Source: Rubrivivax sp. (lineage in GTDB: Bacteria; Pseudomonadota; Gammaproteobacteria; Burkholderiales; Burkholderiaceae_C). Taken from it: DNA of 64,000 nucleotides. The stretch is taken from contig JAIXSE010000016.1 of NCBI GenBank assembly GCA_027484825.1, positions 124,001-188,000 on the forward strand, given 5' to 3'. Each line of letters starts with the position of its first letter. The first letter of the stretch is position 1. Below the pieces are notes generated by a model. The model had not been told where the DNA came from, made no database searches, and saw only the letters and a list, made by a program, of their open reading frames with translations. A program made the translations under genes and the position numbers. Below are positions 45,548-56,378 of the stretch, piece after piece.

Positions 45548-46585
45548 TCAACGCAACGGCTGAATGGCGACGGTGCGCCGCTTCGGCGGCGCAGCCCGCG
45601 CCCGCAACTGGCCGCAGCCGCCGTCCACATCCTGCCCGGCCGAGTCCCGCAGCTTGGTCAGGACGCCCCGCTGATGCAGTCGGCGGGCGATGTCACGGGC
45701 CTTGTCCCAGTCCGGACGTTGGAAGGGCAGCTCAGGCACGCTGTTGTAGGGGATCATGTTCAGCACCCCGTACTTGCCCTTGAGCAGCGCAACGATGGCG
45801 TCGAGTTCATCATCGCCATCGTTGACGCCGTCCAGCAGCGTCCATTGATACTGGATCGGATAGCCCGTCTCCCGGGCATAACGCTCACCGGCGTCCACGA
45901 TCTCCGCCGGGCTCAGACGCGGCGCTCGCGGCAGCAGCTCGCGGCGCAGCGTGTCCTTGGTGGTGTGCAGCGACAGGGCCAGGGCGGGTTTCACCGGGCC
46001 GCGCGCCAATCGATCAAAGACCCGGGGGTCGCCCACGGTGGAGAACACCAGATTCTTGTGGCCGATGTTGCCCACGGTGCCCAGCAGCTCAATCGCTTCC
46101 ATCACCGCTTCGAGGTTGTGGGAAGGCTCCCCCATGCCCATGAAGACCACCTTCTTCACCAGCCGCTGGCGGCGGGCCAGGGCGACCTGGGCCACGATCT
46201 CGGCACTGGACACCTGCCGGATCAGTCCGTCCCGGCCCGTCATGCAGAACTGGCAGCCGACCGCACAGCCCACCTGGCTGGAGACGCACAGTCCGTCGCG
46301 GGGCAGCAGCACGCTTTCGACGGTCTGGCCGTCCTGCAGCTTCACGAGCAGTCGTGCCGAGCCATCCGCGCCCGGGTGGGATTCGATCAGCGTGGCTAGC
46401 CCGTCGAGCTCCGCCATCAGCGCGGGCAGGGCATCGCGGACGGCCTGCGGCAGGAAATGCGCCAGCTGACGGCGGCCCTGCGTCAGGGGAATGGCCTGCA
46501 CCCAGTGACGCAGCACGCGCTGGCGATGCGCGGAATTGGCGCCCAGGGCGGTGAGTCGTTGCTCGAGGTCGGCGATGGAGAACAC
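45548..46585 (-). CDS. Radical SAM methyltransferase of the RlmN/Cfr family
   Basis: The 345-residue protein has the radical SAM cluster motif CAVGCQFC in CVSSQVGCAVGCQFCMTG, the SAM-binding VFMGMGEPSHNLEAVMEAI, and the C-terminal catalytic cysteine in VDGGCGQL. RlmN methylates A2503 of 23S rRNA and A37 of some tRNAs. Many Burkholderiales carry an extra RlmN-like protein, and this one lacks the ndk/pilW/hisS neighbourhood expected for the main rlmN. It may therefore be a paralogue. GTG 46585 (FSIADLEQRL start) is preferred to GTG 46678. Confidence 0.85.
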   Translation of the reverse strand: MFSIADLEQRLTALGANSAHRQRVLRHWVQAIPLTQGRRQLAHFLPQAVRDALPALMAELDGLATLIESHPGADGSARLLVKLQDGQTVESVLLPRDGLCVSSQVGCAVGCQFCMTGRDGLIRQVSSAEIVAQVALARRQRLVKKVVFMGMGEPSHNLEAVMEAIELLGTVGNIGHKNLVFSTVGDPRVFDRLARGPVKPALALSLHTTKDTLRRELLPRAPRLSPAEIVDAGERYARETGYPIQYQWTLLDGVNDGDDELDAIVALLKGKYGVLNMIPYNSVPELPFQRPDWDKARDIARRLHQRGVLTKLRDSAGQDVDGGCGQLRARAAPPKRRTVAIQPLR

Positions 46586-46829
46586 GGTGGCGCGGGTCGG
46601 AAGAAGAAGGAAGGTCGGCAAGGGCCGTCGGAGGCGATGGCAGCACCAAGGACGGGAAGCACCAAGGAAGGGCAGCACGCTGGCCGCCCCGGGGCGTTGT
46701 CAATGAGGGCCCTGAAGAAGGACGGCCTTGAATTCTCGCTGAAATGGCGCCGCCGCCCCTGGTGGCGACCGAGCCGCAGCGCACGCCGTGCACGATCCCG
46801 GCCCTGGAGCCGGGGCACAATCACGCCCC

Positions 46830-47549
46830 ATGAGCGAGTTTCCGATAGGCGTGGTGCCTCGATGTTTTGCGCTGGTGCCCGCAGCGGGTGTCGGCAGCCG
46901 GTCCGGCGCGGACCGTCCCAAGCAGTATGTGCCGCTGGCCGGGCAGGCCATGATGGCCCACACCCTGGCCGCTTTGGCGGCCGTGCCCCGGATCGAGGCG
47001 ACGCTGGTGGTGCTGTCCCCGGACGACGACCAGTTCGAGCAAGCGGTGCCCGGATTCACCGGGCCTCGCGCCTGGGTAGCGCGCTGCGGCGGGGACACCC
47101 GTGCGCAGACCGTCGCCAACGGCTTGCAGGTGCTGCGCGAGCAGGGCGTGGCTCCGCATGACTGGGTACTGGTGCATGATGCCGCACGCTGCCTGCTGCA
47201 GCCGGCCTGGGTGGATCAACTGATCGATGCCTGCCAGGACGATGAAGTCGGCGGTCTGCTGGCGCTGCCCGTGGCGGATACGCTCAAGGAGGCGACCCCT
47301 ACGACGCCCCCTCGCGTGGCCAGCACCGTCGATCGCCGCGGCAAATGGGCCGCGCAGACGCCGCAGATGTTCCGCCTCGGCTTGCTGGCGCCCGCGCTCG
47401 CAGCGGGCACGGACGGTGTGACCGATGAGGCCAGTGCCGTCGAGGCCCTAGGCCATCAGCCCTTGCTGGTCGAGGCGTCGATGGAGAATTTCAAGGTGAC
47501 CTGGCCGGCCGACTTCGCACTCGCCGAGCGCCTGCTGCGAAGCCGCTGA
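46830..47549 (+). CDS. ispD: 2-C-methyl-D-erythritol 4-phosphate cytidylyltransferase IspD
   Basis: IspD makes CDP-methylerythritol in the non-mevalonate isoprenoid pathway. The 239-residue protein has the nucleotide-binding loop [23 protein letters not shown], the segment [25 protein letters not shown], and [15 protein letters not shown], with the C-terminal [14 protein letters not shown] 46830 is chosen. ispF follows after 70 bp. Confidence 0.95.
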   Translation: MSEFPIGVVPRCFALVPAAGVGSRSGADRPKQYVPLAGQAMMAHTLAALAAVPRIEATLVVLSPDDDQFEQAVPGFTGPRAWVARCGGDTRAQTVANGLQVLREQGVAPHDWVLVHDAARCLLQPAWVDQLIDACQDDEVGGLLALPVADTLKEATPTTPPRVASTVDRRGKWAAQTPQMFRLGLLAPALAAGTDGVTDEASAVEALGHQPLLVEASMENFKVTWPADFALAERLLRSR

Positions 47550-47619
47550 ACCGCATCGGCCCTGGACGTTCCGCGCATGCGCCGTCCCGTTCCTTCAACC
47601 CCCATCACGAGACCTCCAC

Positions 47620-48111
47620 ATGCAGACCCCATTCCGAATCGGTGAAGGCTGGGACACCCACGCGCTGGTGACCGGCCGGCCGCTCATTCTGGGCGGCGTG
47701 ACCATCCCGCATACCCACGGCCTGCTGGGCCACTCCGATGCAGACGCCCTGGCGCATGCCATCACCGATGCCCTGCTCGGTGCCGCCGCGCTGGGCGACA
47801 TCGGCAAGCTCTTCCCCGACACCGCCGCCGAATTCAAGGGCGCGGACTCGATGGTGCTGCTGGCCGAGGCCTATCGACGGGTGAAGGAGGGCGGCTGGGT
47901 GATCGGCAACCTGGACAGCACCATCATTGCGCAGGCGCCCAAGATGGCCCCGCACATTCCGGCGATGCGGCAGCGCTTGGCCGAGGTGCTGGGCATTGAG
48001 GCGCAGCAGATCAATGTGAAGGCCAAGACGGCCGAGAAGATGGGCCCGGTGGGGGAACTGCGGGCCATCGAGGCGCGTGCGGTCTGCCTGCTGGTGGCGG
48101 CACCGCGCTAA
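47620..48111 (+). CDS. ispF: 2-C-methyl-D-erythritol 2,4-cyclodiphosphate synthase IspF
   Basis: IspF cyclises the diphosphate product of IspE. The 163-residue protein shows the metal ligands in [10 protein letters not shown] (DxH) and the lone histidine in [34 protein letters not shown], then [13 protein letters not shown] and the [11 protein letters not shown] signature. The first motif has WDTH where most have YDVH. ispD and ispF form an operon; ispE is elsewhere. Confidence 0.96.
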   Translation: MQTPFRIGEGWDTHALVTGRPLILGGVTIPHTHGLLGHSDADALAHAITDALLGAAALGDIGKLFPDTAAEFKGADSMVLLAEAYRRVKEGGWVIGNLDSTIIAQAPKMAPHIPAMRQRLAEVLGIEAQQINVKAKTAEKMGPVGELRAIEARAVCLLVAAPR

Positions 48112-48152
48112 GCGGTCGAGGCATCGGGCCCGGTCACGCGCCCGTGGGTGGA

Positions 48153-49478
48153 TCAGGGATTCGCCCGCTTGAGCCGCAACTGCGCCACGAAGCCGCTGTC
48201 CTCCGCATTGGTCAGGCGCAGCTGCGCCCCCAGCCGCTGGATCGATTTCTCAACAATCGCCAGCCCCAGGCCGGCGCCGGTCGCCGCGGTGCGCGCGCTG
48301 TCGCCCCGGTAGAACGGCGTGGTCAGCTTGGCCAGCTTGTCCGGCGGCACACCGGGGCCATGGTCCCGCACCGTCAGCAGCACCCAGGCGCTGTCGGCCT
48401 CGGCGGTGACTTCCACGCGGGCCGGTTCATCGGCATGCCGTCCGTAGCGACGGGCGTTTTCAAACAGGTTCAGCAGAATGCGGCCGAACTCGGTCGGGTC
48501 CGTCCAGATGCGCAGCGCAGCGGACAGCCGCACGCTGATCTGGATCTGCGCCGGGTCGCGGAAGCCCTGCGCTTCCCGCTCCACCAGCTCCCGCAGGTTC
48601 ATGGCCGTCAGCTGCAGCTCGCTGGGGCGGGCGTAGTCCATGAACTTGTTGATGATGGCGTCGAGCTGGTCGATGTCCTGGGCGATGAACTGGCGCGCCT
48701 GCTCATCGGTGACGCTCATCTCCGCTTCCAGCCGCAGACGGGCCAGCGGCGTGCGCAAGTCGTGGGAGATGCCGGCCAGCATCACGCTGCGGTCTTCTTC
48801 CATCTTGGCCAGCTCGCGCGCCATGCGGTTGAAGCCCATGTTCACCTCGCGGATCTCGCTGGTGAGCGTGCTTTCATCCAGGCGGGAGTCATATTCCCCC
48901 TCGCGGATGCGGCTGGCGGCAATCGACAGTTCCCGCAGCGGCTGGTTGATCAGCCGTGCAATGGCCGCTGCGCCCAGCAGCGAGGCGCCCAGCGCGATGA
49001 CGATCCACCACCAGTTGCTGGACATGTTGGCCTGCAGCGGCGCGGGATTGGTCTGCAGCCAGAACTGGTCCGGCCCGACATCAAACCGCACCCACAGGCC
49101 CGGCACGCCGTTCAGGCCGCTGGCCAGCACCGTCTGCGGCCCCAGCCGTGAGACCAGTTCCTTGCGTAGGCGCTGGGCAAACGGGGTGTTTTCGTAGGGC
49201 ATCCAGCGGTCGGTGGTTTCGGCCACCTCCACCTGCACCGCCTCGCTGCGCGCCAGCGACTTCACCACCGCCACGCGGTTGATGGAGTCGGTGCTGGACA
49301 GCGCCACGCGGGACAGGTTGACCAACCCGGCCAACTGCTGCGCGGCCTCCAGGGCCTTGGGCTCTGCCTCCAGCGCCTTGAAAGTCTGTTGCCAGGCCAG
49401 CACGCCGGCGGCCAGCAGCAGGGCCAGCAGCGCGAAGGTTCGCCAGAAGAGGTTGAGCGCTAAGCGGGGTGGAGTCAC
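48153..49478 (-). CDS. envZ: EnvZ-like sensor histidine kinase
   Basis: The 441-residue kinase has two membrane segments (about 10-30 and 165-185) around a periplasmic domain of about 130 residues. HAMP, an H-box (AGISHDLRTPLARLRLEAEMS), an N-box (LLNLFENARRYG) and G-boxes (VRDHGPGVP, GAGLGLAIVEKS) follow. It lies 93 bp downstream of the OmpR-like gene, and the pair is the probable osmolarity/envelope two-component system. Confidence 0.9.
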   Translation of the reverse strand: MTPPRLALNLFWRTFALLALLLAAGVLAWQQTFKALEAEPKALEAAQQLAGLVNLSRVALSSTDSINRVAVVKSLARSEAVQVEVAETTDRWMPYENTPFAQRLRKELVSRLGPQTVLASGLNGVPGLWVRFDVGPDQFWLQTNPAPLQANMSSNWWWIVIALGASLLGAAAIARLINQPLRELSIAASRIREGEYDSRLDESTLTSEIREVNMGFNRMARELAKMEEDRSVMLAGISHDLRTPLARLRLEAEMSVTDEQARQFIAQDIDQLDAIINKFMDYARPSELQLTAMNLRELVEREAQGFRDPAQIQISVRLSAALRIWTDPTEFGRILLNLFENARRYGRHADEPARVEVTAEADSAWVLLTVRDHGPGVPPDKLAKLTTPFYRGDSARTAATGAGLGLAIVEKSIQRLGAQLRLTNAEDSGFVAQLRLKRANP

Positions 49479-49571
49479 GGCGGGTGAATGCTTTCCGTCG
49501 GTCTACAGGGGTCGGGACGCTGCGGGCGGGCAGGGTGGCTCATGCCCGAGGGCCGAGCCACCCGTTCGGAC

Positions 49572-50300
49572 TCAGGCCGCTTCGTCCGGGACGAACACGT
49601 AGCCCACGCCCCAGACGGTCTGGATGAAGCGCGGCTGGGCCGGGTCTTCTTCCAGCAGCTTGCGCAGGCGGGAGACCTGCACGTCCAGGCTGCGATCGAA
49701 CGGTTCGAACTCGCGGCCGCGTGCCAGCATGGCGAGCTTGTCGCGCGACAGCGGCTGACGCGGATGCCGCACCAGCGCCTTGAGCATCGAGAACTCACCG
49801 GTCGTCAGCGGCACCGGCTCGCCGTTCTTCGACAGCCGGCGCAGGGCCAGGTCGAATTCGAACGGGCCGAAGTTCACCGTCATCGGCTCCTTGGAGGGCG
49901 CGCCCGGCGCTTCGGGCGGCGGACGGCGGCGCAGCACCGCATTGATGCGGGCCAGCAGTTCGCGGGGATTGAACGGCTTGGCTAGGTAGTCGTCCGCGCC
50001 GACTTCCAGGCCGACGATGCGGTCCACTTCCTCGACCTTGGCGGTCAGCATGATGATGGGCGTGCTGTCTCCGGCCGCGCGCAAGCGGCGGCAGATGGAC
50101 AGACCGTCCTCACCGGGCAGCATCAGGTCGAGCACGATCAGATCGACCGTCTCTCGCGTCAGCTGCTTGTTCAGCGCCTTGCTGTCCTCGGCCAGCAAGA
50201 CTTCAAATCCCTCTTGCGCCAGATATCGGCGCAGCAGGTCGCGAATGCGTGCATCGTCGTCCACGACCAGGACGCGGTTGGGGCGGGTGCTGCTCTGCAT
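49572..50300 (-). CDS. ompR: OmpR-like response regulator
   Basis: The 242-residue regulator has a receiver domain (VLVVDDDARIRDLLRRYLAQEGF, phospho-acceptor in VDLIVLDLMLPGEDGLS, lysine in DDYLAKPFNPREL). The C-terminal winged helix reads RRLSKNGEPVPLTTGEFSMLKALVRHP, SLDVQVSRLRKLLEEDP, TVWGVGYVFVPD. ATG 50300 is chosen over GTG 50309. It is the first gene of the ompR-envZ operon. Confidence 0.94.
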   Translation of the reverse strand: MQSSTRPNRVLVVDDDARIRDLLRRYLAQEGFEVLLAEDSKALNKQLTRETVDLIVLDLMLPGEDGLSICRRLRAAGDSTPIIMLTAKVEEVDRIVGLEVGADDYLAKPFNPRELLARINAVLRRRPPPEAPGAPSKEPMTVNFGPFEFDLALRRLSKNGEPVPLTTGEFSMLKALVRHPRQPLSRDKLAMLARGREFEPFDRSLDVQVSRLRKLLEEDPAQPRFIQTVWGVGYVFVPDEAA

Positions 50301-50318
50301 GGCGGCCACTCCTGAATT

Positions 50319-50402
50319 TGTAACAGCGGCACTGTAAGGCCGTTTTTTCGGCTTGTTTGCGGGATGCAGCAGCCCTTACGGCTTAGTTACAACTTATGTA
50401 AC
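50319..50402. promoter_or_regulatory. Cluster of TGTAAC/GTTAC elements between ompR and the SIMPL gene
   Basis: The divergent gap contains TGTAAC (50319-50324), TGTAAG (50333-50338), CTTACG (50375-50380), GTTACA (50386-50391) and TGTAAC (50397-50402). Neighbouring elements in the right-hand group are 11 bp apart, about one helical turn. E. coli OmpR boxes contain GTTACA-like cores spaced by 10-11 bp. A binding site for the adjacent OmpR is therefore plausible; it is inferred. Confidence 0.5.
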
Positions 50403-50470
50403 GCGGCCGGTGATCCTTGGCAGGCTTCGACATCGTTATGCTGGTTACCCCTGACTTTTGAGGATCCCGC

Positions 50471-51211
50471 ATGACACGAAAGCAACACTGGCTGGTGATG
50501 GGCACGCTGCTGGCAGCCGCTGCTGCGGCGCCTTGGGCCCAGGCCCAGACGGCCGCCGCCCGGACCGATGTGCTGAATCTGCAGGCGTCGGCCAGCATTG
50601 AGGTGGCGCGCGACATGCTCTCGTTGACCTTCTCCACCACCCGCGAGGGCAAGGAAGCCGGCGCGGTGCAGACCGAGTTGAAGCAGGCCCTGGATGCGGC
50701 GCTGACGGAGGCCCGCAAGGTGGCCAAGCCCGGTCAGGTGGAGGTGCAGGCGGGCAGCCTGTCGGTGTACCCGCGCTACGGCCAGGCCCGCGCGAGCAGT
50801 GCCAACAGCGCGCCGCAGATCACCGGCTGGCAAGGCAGCGTGGAACTGGTGGTGAAGGGGCGCGACATGGACGCCATCTCCAAACTGACCAGCCGCATCA
50901 CCAGCCTGAGCATCGCCAATGTGAGCTATGGCTTGTCGCGTGAAGCGCGAGAGAAGGCCGAGCAGAGCGTGGTGGCCGATGCCATCACCAACTACAAGAC
51001 CAAGGCGGGGATGTATGCCCAGCAGTTCGGTTATCGCGGCTTCCAGATCGGCGAGGTCAATGTGAACACCGACGGCGGTGCGCCGGAGATGGTGGGCATG
51101 GCCCGTTTCAAGACGATGGCCGCACCGTCAGCGGACATGGGCTTGCCGGTGGAGTCCGGCAAGACGACCGTGACGGTGAGCGTCAACGGCACGGTCGTGA
51201 TGACGCGCTGA
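50471..51211 (+). CDS. Exported SIMPL-domain (DUF541) protein
   Basis: The 246-residue protein has a signal peptide (MTRKQHWLVMGTLLAAAAAAPWAQA) followed by a SIMPL domain: LNLQASASIEVARDMLSLTFSTTREGKEAGAVQTEL, ITGWQGSVELVVKGRDMDAIS, and a C-terminal VTVSVNGTVVM strand. Family members are periplasmic oligomeric proteins of uncertain role, some linked to oxidative stress. It is divergent from ompR. Confidence 0.88.
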   Translation: MTRKQHWLVMGTLLAAAAAAPWAQAQTAAARTDVLNLQASASIEVARDMLSLTFSTTREGKEAGAVQTELKQALDAALTEARKVAKPGQVEVQAGSLSVYPRYGQARASSANSAPQITGWQGSVELVVKGRDMDAISKLTSRITSLSIANVSYGLSREAREKAEQSVVADAITNYKTKAGMYAQQFGYRGFQIGEVNVNTDGGAPEMVGMARFKTMAAPSADMGLPVESGKTTVTVSVNGTVVMTR

Positions 51212-51228
51212 GCCGGACGCTGTCCGGC
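51212..51228 (+). terminator. Hairpin directly after the SIMPL gene
   Basis: GCCGGAC-GCT-GTCCGGC forms a perfect 7-bp stem with a 3-nt loop starting at the base after the stop. No T-tract follows. The rest of the gap (51300-51360) is a run of GTGAGTGG/GTGGCGAGTGG imperfect repeats. Confidence 0.4.
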
Positions 51229-51374
51229 ACGTCGATTCGCTTAGCGAGCGGGTCGACGCTCGCAGCTCGCCTCTCACATTCCGCAGTGGATGTGGGGGCG
51301 TGGGCTGCGAGTGGTGAGTGCGGGTGGTGAGTGGTGGCGAGTGGCGAGTGGCGAATTGGGGCTTGCGTGACCCC

Positions 51375-52157
51375 TTACTGCGCCGTCCAGCCCCCGTCCA
51401 TCGCCCACGCCTGACCGCGCACGTTCACCGCTGCGTCCGAGCATAGGAACACCGCCAGCGCACCGAGTTCCTCGGGCGTAGTGAACTGCAGCGACGGCTG
51501 TTTCTCCGCGAGCAACTGCCGCTTGGCCTCCGCCGGGTCCAGGCCTTCCTTCTCCGCCCGTGCATCGATCTGCTTTTGCACCAAAGGCGTGAGCACCCAG
51601 CCCGGGCAGATGGCATTGACGGTCACCGGCAGCGTGGCGGTCTCCAGCGCGGCGGCCTTGGTGAGCCCCAGCAGCCCGTGTTTGGCCGCCACATAGGCCG
51701 ACTTGCCGGCCGACGCCACCAGACCGTGGGTGGACGCGATGTTGATGATGCGGCCCCACTGCTTTTTCTTCATGCCCGGGAGGGCGAGCCGCATGGTGTG
51801 GAAGGCGCTGGTGAGGTTGATGGCCAGGATGGCGTCCCATTTCTCGGTCGGAAAATCCTCCACATTGGCGACGAACTGGATGCCGGCGTTGTTCACCAGG
51901 ATGTCGCAGCCGCCAAAGTCCTTGTCGATATAGGCCATCATGGCCTCGATCTCAGCCGGCCTGCTCATGTCGGCCCCGTGATAGCCGACGCGGATGGCCT
52001 GATCCTTGCCTGCTTCCTGGACGTCCTTGAGGGGCCCCTCGGAATCTCCAAATCCGTTGAGCACCACATGGGCGCCCTGTCGCGCAAGTGTCAGGGCAAT
52101 CCCCAAGCCAATTCCACTCGTGGAGCCGGTCACCAATGCTGTCTTGCCGTTCAACAT
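51375..52157 (-). CDS. bdhA: 3-hydroxybutyrate dehydrogenase
   Basis: This NAD-dependent short-chain dehydrogenase interconverts 3-hydroxybutyrate and acetoacetate, a step in use of polyhydroxybutyrate. The 260-residue protein has TGSTSGIGLGIALTLA, NNAGIQ, the catalytic Ser-Tyr-Lys in IASTHGLVASAGKSAYVAAKHG, and the HBDH-typical AICPGWVLTPLVQKQI and LQFTTPEELG segments. It diverges from the alpha/beta hydrolase gene with 48 bp between starts. Confidence 0.93.
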   Translation of the reverse strand: MLNGKTALVTGSTSGIGLGIALTLARQGAHVVLNGFGDSEGPLKDVQEAGKDQAIRVGYHGADMSRPAEIEAMMAYIDKDFGGCDILVNNAGIQFVANVEDFPTEKWDAILAINLTSAFHTMRLALPGMKKKQWGRIINIASTHGLVASAGKSAYVAAKHGLLGLTKAAALETATLPVTVNAICPGWVLTPLVQKQIDARAEKEGLDPAEAKRQLLAEKQPSLQFTTPEELGALAVFLCSDAAVNVRGQAWAMDGGWTAQ

Positions 52158-52205
52158 GCCAGGTCCTCTTCAGGGTTGTTAGGATGGGCACAAAGGATAC
52201 GAGCG

Positions 52206-53078
52206 ATGTCTGAACCCTTGTTGAGAAAAGTCCAGGCGCTGAGCCCTTGTGGCCTGCATCAGATGGCCTACTGGGAGTGGGGCCAGGCTGACAACCCTCG
52301 CGTACTCGTGTGCGTGCACGGTCTGTCCCGCCAGGGACGGGACTTTGACGCCGTGGCTCGCCGCCTGAGCGACCGCTACCGTGTCATCTGCCCCGATGTG
52401 GTCGGTCGGGGGGAGTCCGACTGGCTGGGCGATCCGCGGAACTATCAACTGCCCCAGTATGTGTCGGACATGGTCACGCTGCTGGCGCGCCTGGGCGTCC
52501 CCCAGGTGGACTGGCTGGGCACCTCCATGGGGGGCTTGATCGGACTGGCGCTGTCGGCCATGCCTTCCAGCCCGGTCGGACGGCTCATCCTCAACGACGT
52601 GGGCCCGACCATCGAATTCGTGGCGCTGCAGCGCATCGCCGGTTATCTGGGCCGTGCCCCGCAGTTCGAGAACTGCCAGCAGGGCGCTGAATACCTGCGC
52701 GGCATCTCGGAAGGCTTTGGTCCGCATACCGACGAGCAGTGGCTGCAGCTCTCCCGGGCCATGTTCAAGGCGGACGGCGATCGATGCCGCCTGCATTACG
52801 ACCCGCGCATCGGCCAGGGCCTGGCTGGTCTGACGCCGGAACTGGCCAAGGCCGGTGAGGCGCAGCTGTGGGCCGCTTATGACGCTGTACGCTGTCCCAC
52901 GCTGCTGCTGCGCGGCACTGAGTCCGATCTGCTGTCCGCCGCCACCGCGCAGGCCATGACGCTGCGCGGACCGCGGGCGCGGGTGGTGGAGTTCGCCGGC
53001 GTCGGCCATGCGCCGACCCTGGTGACCGAGGACCAGATCGCCGTGGTGGAGGCTTTCCTGGAAGAGGGCCGGGGTTGA
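52206..53078 (+). CDS. Alpha/beta hydrolase
   Basis: The 290-residue protein has the oxyanion region VCVHGLSRQGRDFDAVA, DVVGRGESDWL, the nucleophile elbow WLGTSMGGLIGLAL, an acid in LLRGTESDLLS and the histidine in AGVGHAPTLV, so the triad is complete. The substrate is unknown. It shares its upstream region with the hydroxybutyrate dehydrogenase. A role in hydroxybutyrate oligomer breakdown is possible but not shown. Confidence 0.86.
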   Translation: MSEPLLRKVQALSPCGLHQMAYWEWGQADNPRVLVCVHGLSRQGRDFDAVARRLSDRYRVICPDVVGRGESDWLGDPRNYQLPQYVSDMVTLLARLGVPQVDWLGTSMGGLIGLALSAMPSSPVGRLILNDVGPTIEFVALQRIAGYLGRAPQFENCQQGAEYLRGISEGFGPHTDEQWLQLSRAMFKADGDRCRLHYDPRIGQGLAGLTPELAKAGEAQLWAAYDAVRCPTLLLRGTESDLLSAATAQAMTLRGPRARVVEFAGVGHAPTLVTEDQIAVVEAFLEEGRG

Positions 53079-53149
53079 TCCTGACGGTCCGGACGCTGCG
53101 GTCTGGCGGCGTGTCGGACCGCATGTCCTAGCAGTATGAAGTTGGCGTT

Positions 53150-55423
<2,274 letters not shown>

Positions 55424-55512
55424 GTCTCAGATCATGTGGCGTACGCTAATCGCGCAAAGCTTCAAGTTCTCTCGCACAGGGTCAATTTCCGGGCTATACT
55501 GCGAAGCTCTTC

Positions 55513-55589
55513 AGGCGCATAGCTCAGTTGGTTAGAGCACCACCTTGACATGGTGGGGGTCGTTGGTTCGAATCCAATTGCGCCTACCA
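55513..55589 (+). tRNA. tRNA-Val (anticodon GAC)
   Basis: A complete cloverleaf is visible: acceptor AGGCGCA/TGCGCCT, D arm AGCTCAGTTGGTTAGAGC, anticodon stem CCACC/GGTGG with loop TTGACAT (anticodon GAC), T arm with GGTTCGAATCC, and encoded ACCA at 55586-55589. It lies 89 bp after relA. Confidence 0.95.
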
Positions 55590-55605
55590 AGGATAACTGC
55601 ACGCT

Positions 55606-55626
55606 GGGGCCATTCCGGGGCCATTC
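55606..55626. repeat. Tandem GGGGCCATTC pair downstream of tRNA-Val
   Basis: Two exact 10-mers begin at 55606 and 55617, 11 bp apart. A second pair of the same element lies at 56479-56500. Such direct repeats beside a tRNA 3' end resemble arm-type sites of tyrosine recombinases; this role is inferred. Confidence 0.6.
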
Positions 55627-55671
55627 TCGGAACCCCAGCGATCTGCAAACAACCTTGGATCGAAGATGTCG

Positions 55672-55695
55672 AAACCGGCTTTAGGCCGGTTTTTT
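55672..55695 (+). terminator. Rho-independent terminator
   Basis: An 8-bp stem AAACCGGC/GCCGGTTT with a 5-nt loop is followed by an uninterrupted T run. It is the clearest intrinsic terminator in the window and would end transcription from the tRNA-Val side. Confidence 0.85.
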
Positions 55696-55759
55696 CGTTT
55701 CTGGGGTCATTCAGGCAATACTGCGCACCTCAGCAATGCGATACAGGTGAGATGCCCCT

Positions 55760-55817
55760 TGGTGCCCGGAGTCGGACTCGAACCGACACACCTTGCGGCG
55801 GGGGATTTTGAGTCCCG
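55760..55817 (-). pseudogene. 3' fragment of tRNA-Leu (CAA), probable attachment-site remnant
   Basis: Read on the minus strand, this stretch gives the anticodon loop CTCAAAA with stem bases GGGA/TCCC, a variable arm (CGCCGCAAGGTG), a T arm GTCGGTTCGAGTCCGAC and the 3' acceptor strand ending GGGCACCA. The 5' half (acceptor 5' strand and D arm) is absent: the sequence before the anticodon stem is unrelated. It cannot form a tRNA and marks a recombination junction or deletion. Confidence 0.85.
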
Positions 55818-55853
55818 TGCAGACTGAGTGGGCTCCCACGGCTACTCTTTCAC

Positions 55854-56378
55854 TTAACTGGATCGCAGCGCCAACTGTAGTACCTGGCGTCGATACTTCA
55901 GGAAGTCGCCGGCCGCTCGTGCACTTTGTTGAAGAGCTTCGCGGACAGACGGATGCTCTGAGGCGCCAAGCCGCACAAGCGCTGCGGCTGACTCGGCGCT
56001 TAGGTCTGTAAAGTTGACGAATCCTCGCTGCCTGTTCAGCTCCCAATCCAGATGGGTCGCGAGTTCGATAATTGACTCTTCGTCCACAGCGCCGAGCGAT
56101 CCAAGTGCCGTGGCTCCCCGGGGCCGACCGCAGCGCAATTCCGATCTGAGCAGGCTTTCAAGAGGCCTCGCTATGGGTCCAAGCCTGATCGCGACCTCAA
56201 GCGTGCACGTCAGCGGCAGGCCGAGCTGCCGATAGGGAATACCTTGCTCATTGGTCATTTCCCCACTCAGTACCGAAGAGAGGATCGGAACCGCTTCGAG
56301 CCCCATATTTATCAATTCCAACTCTGCATCCATCATGGTTGATGGGTCGGTGAATCGATTGACGATGTCGGGTCTCAT
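55854..56378 (-). CDS. Orphan hypothetical protein, HEAT-like
   Basis: The 174-residue protein begins MRPDIVNRFTDPSTMMDAELELINMGLEAVPILSSVLSGE and is mostly helical. Two Ala/Leu-rich stretches (GATALGSLGAVDEESIIELATHL, AESAAALVRLGASEHPSVREAL) look like HEAT-type repeats. I do not recognise a family. Base composition is visibly less GC-rich than in flanking genes. It lies between the tRNA-Leu fragment and the second GGGGCCATT pair, which points to acquired DNA. Cargo or immunity-type function is a guess only. Confidence 0.65.
   Translation of the reverse strand: MRPDIVNRFTDPSTMMDAELELINMGLEAVPILSSVLSGEMTNEQGIPYRQLGLPLTCTLEVAIRLGPIARPLESLLRSELRCGRPRGATALGSLGAVDEESIIELATHLDWELNRQRGFVNFTDLSAESAAALVRLGASEHPSVREALQQSARAAGDFLKYRRQVLQLALRSS

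Noticed and set aside
55760..55860. Functional tRNA-Leu gene on the minus strand
   Set aside because: The 3' half is intact but the 5' acceptor strand and D arm are missing, so no cloverleaf can form.
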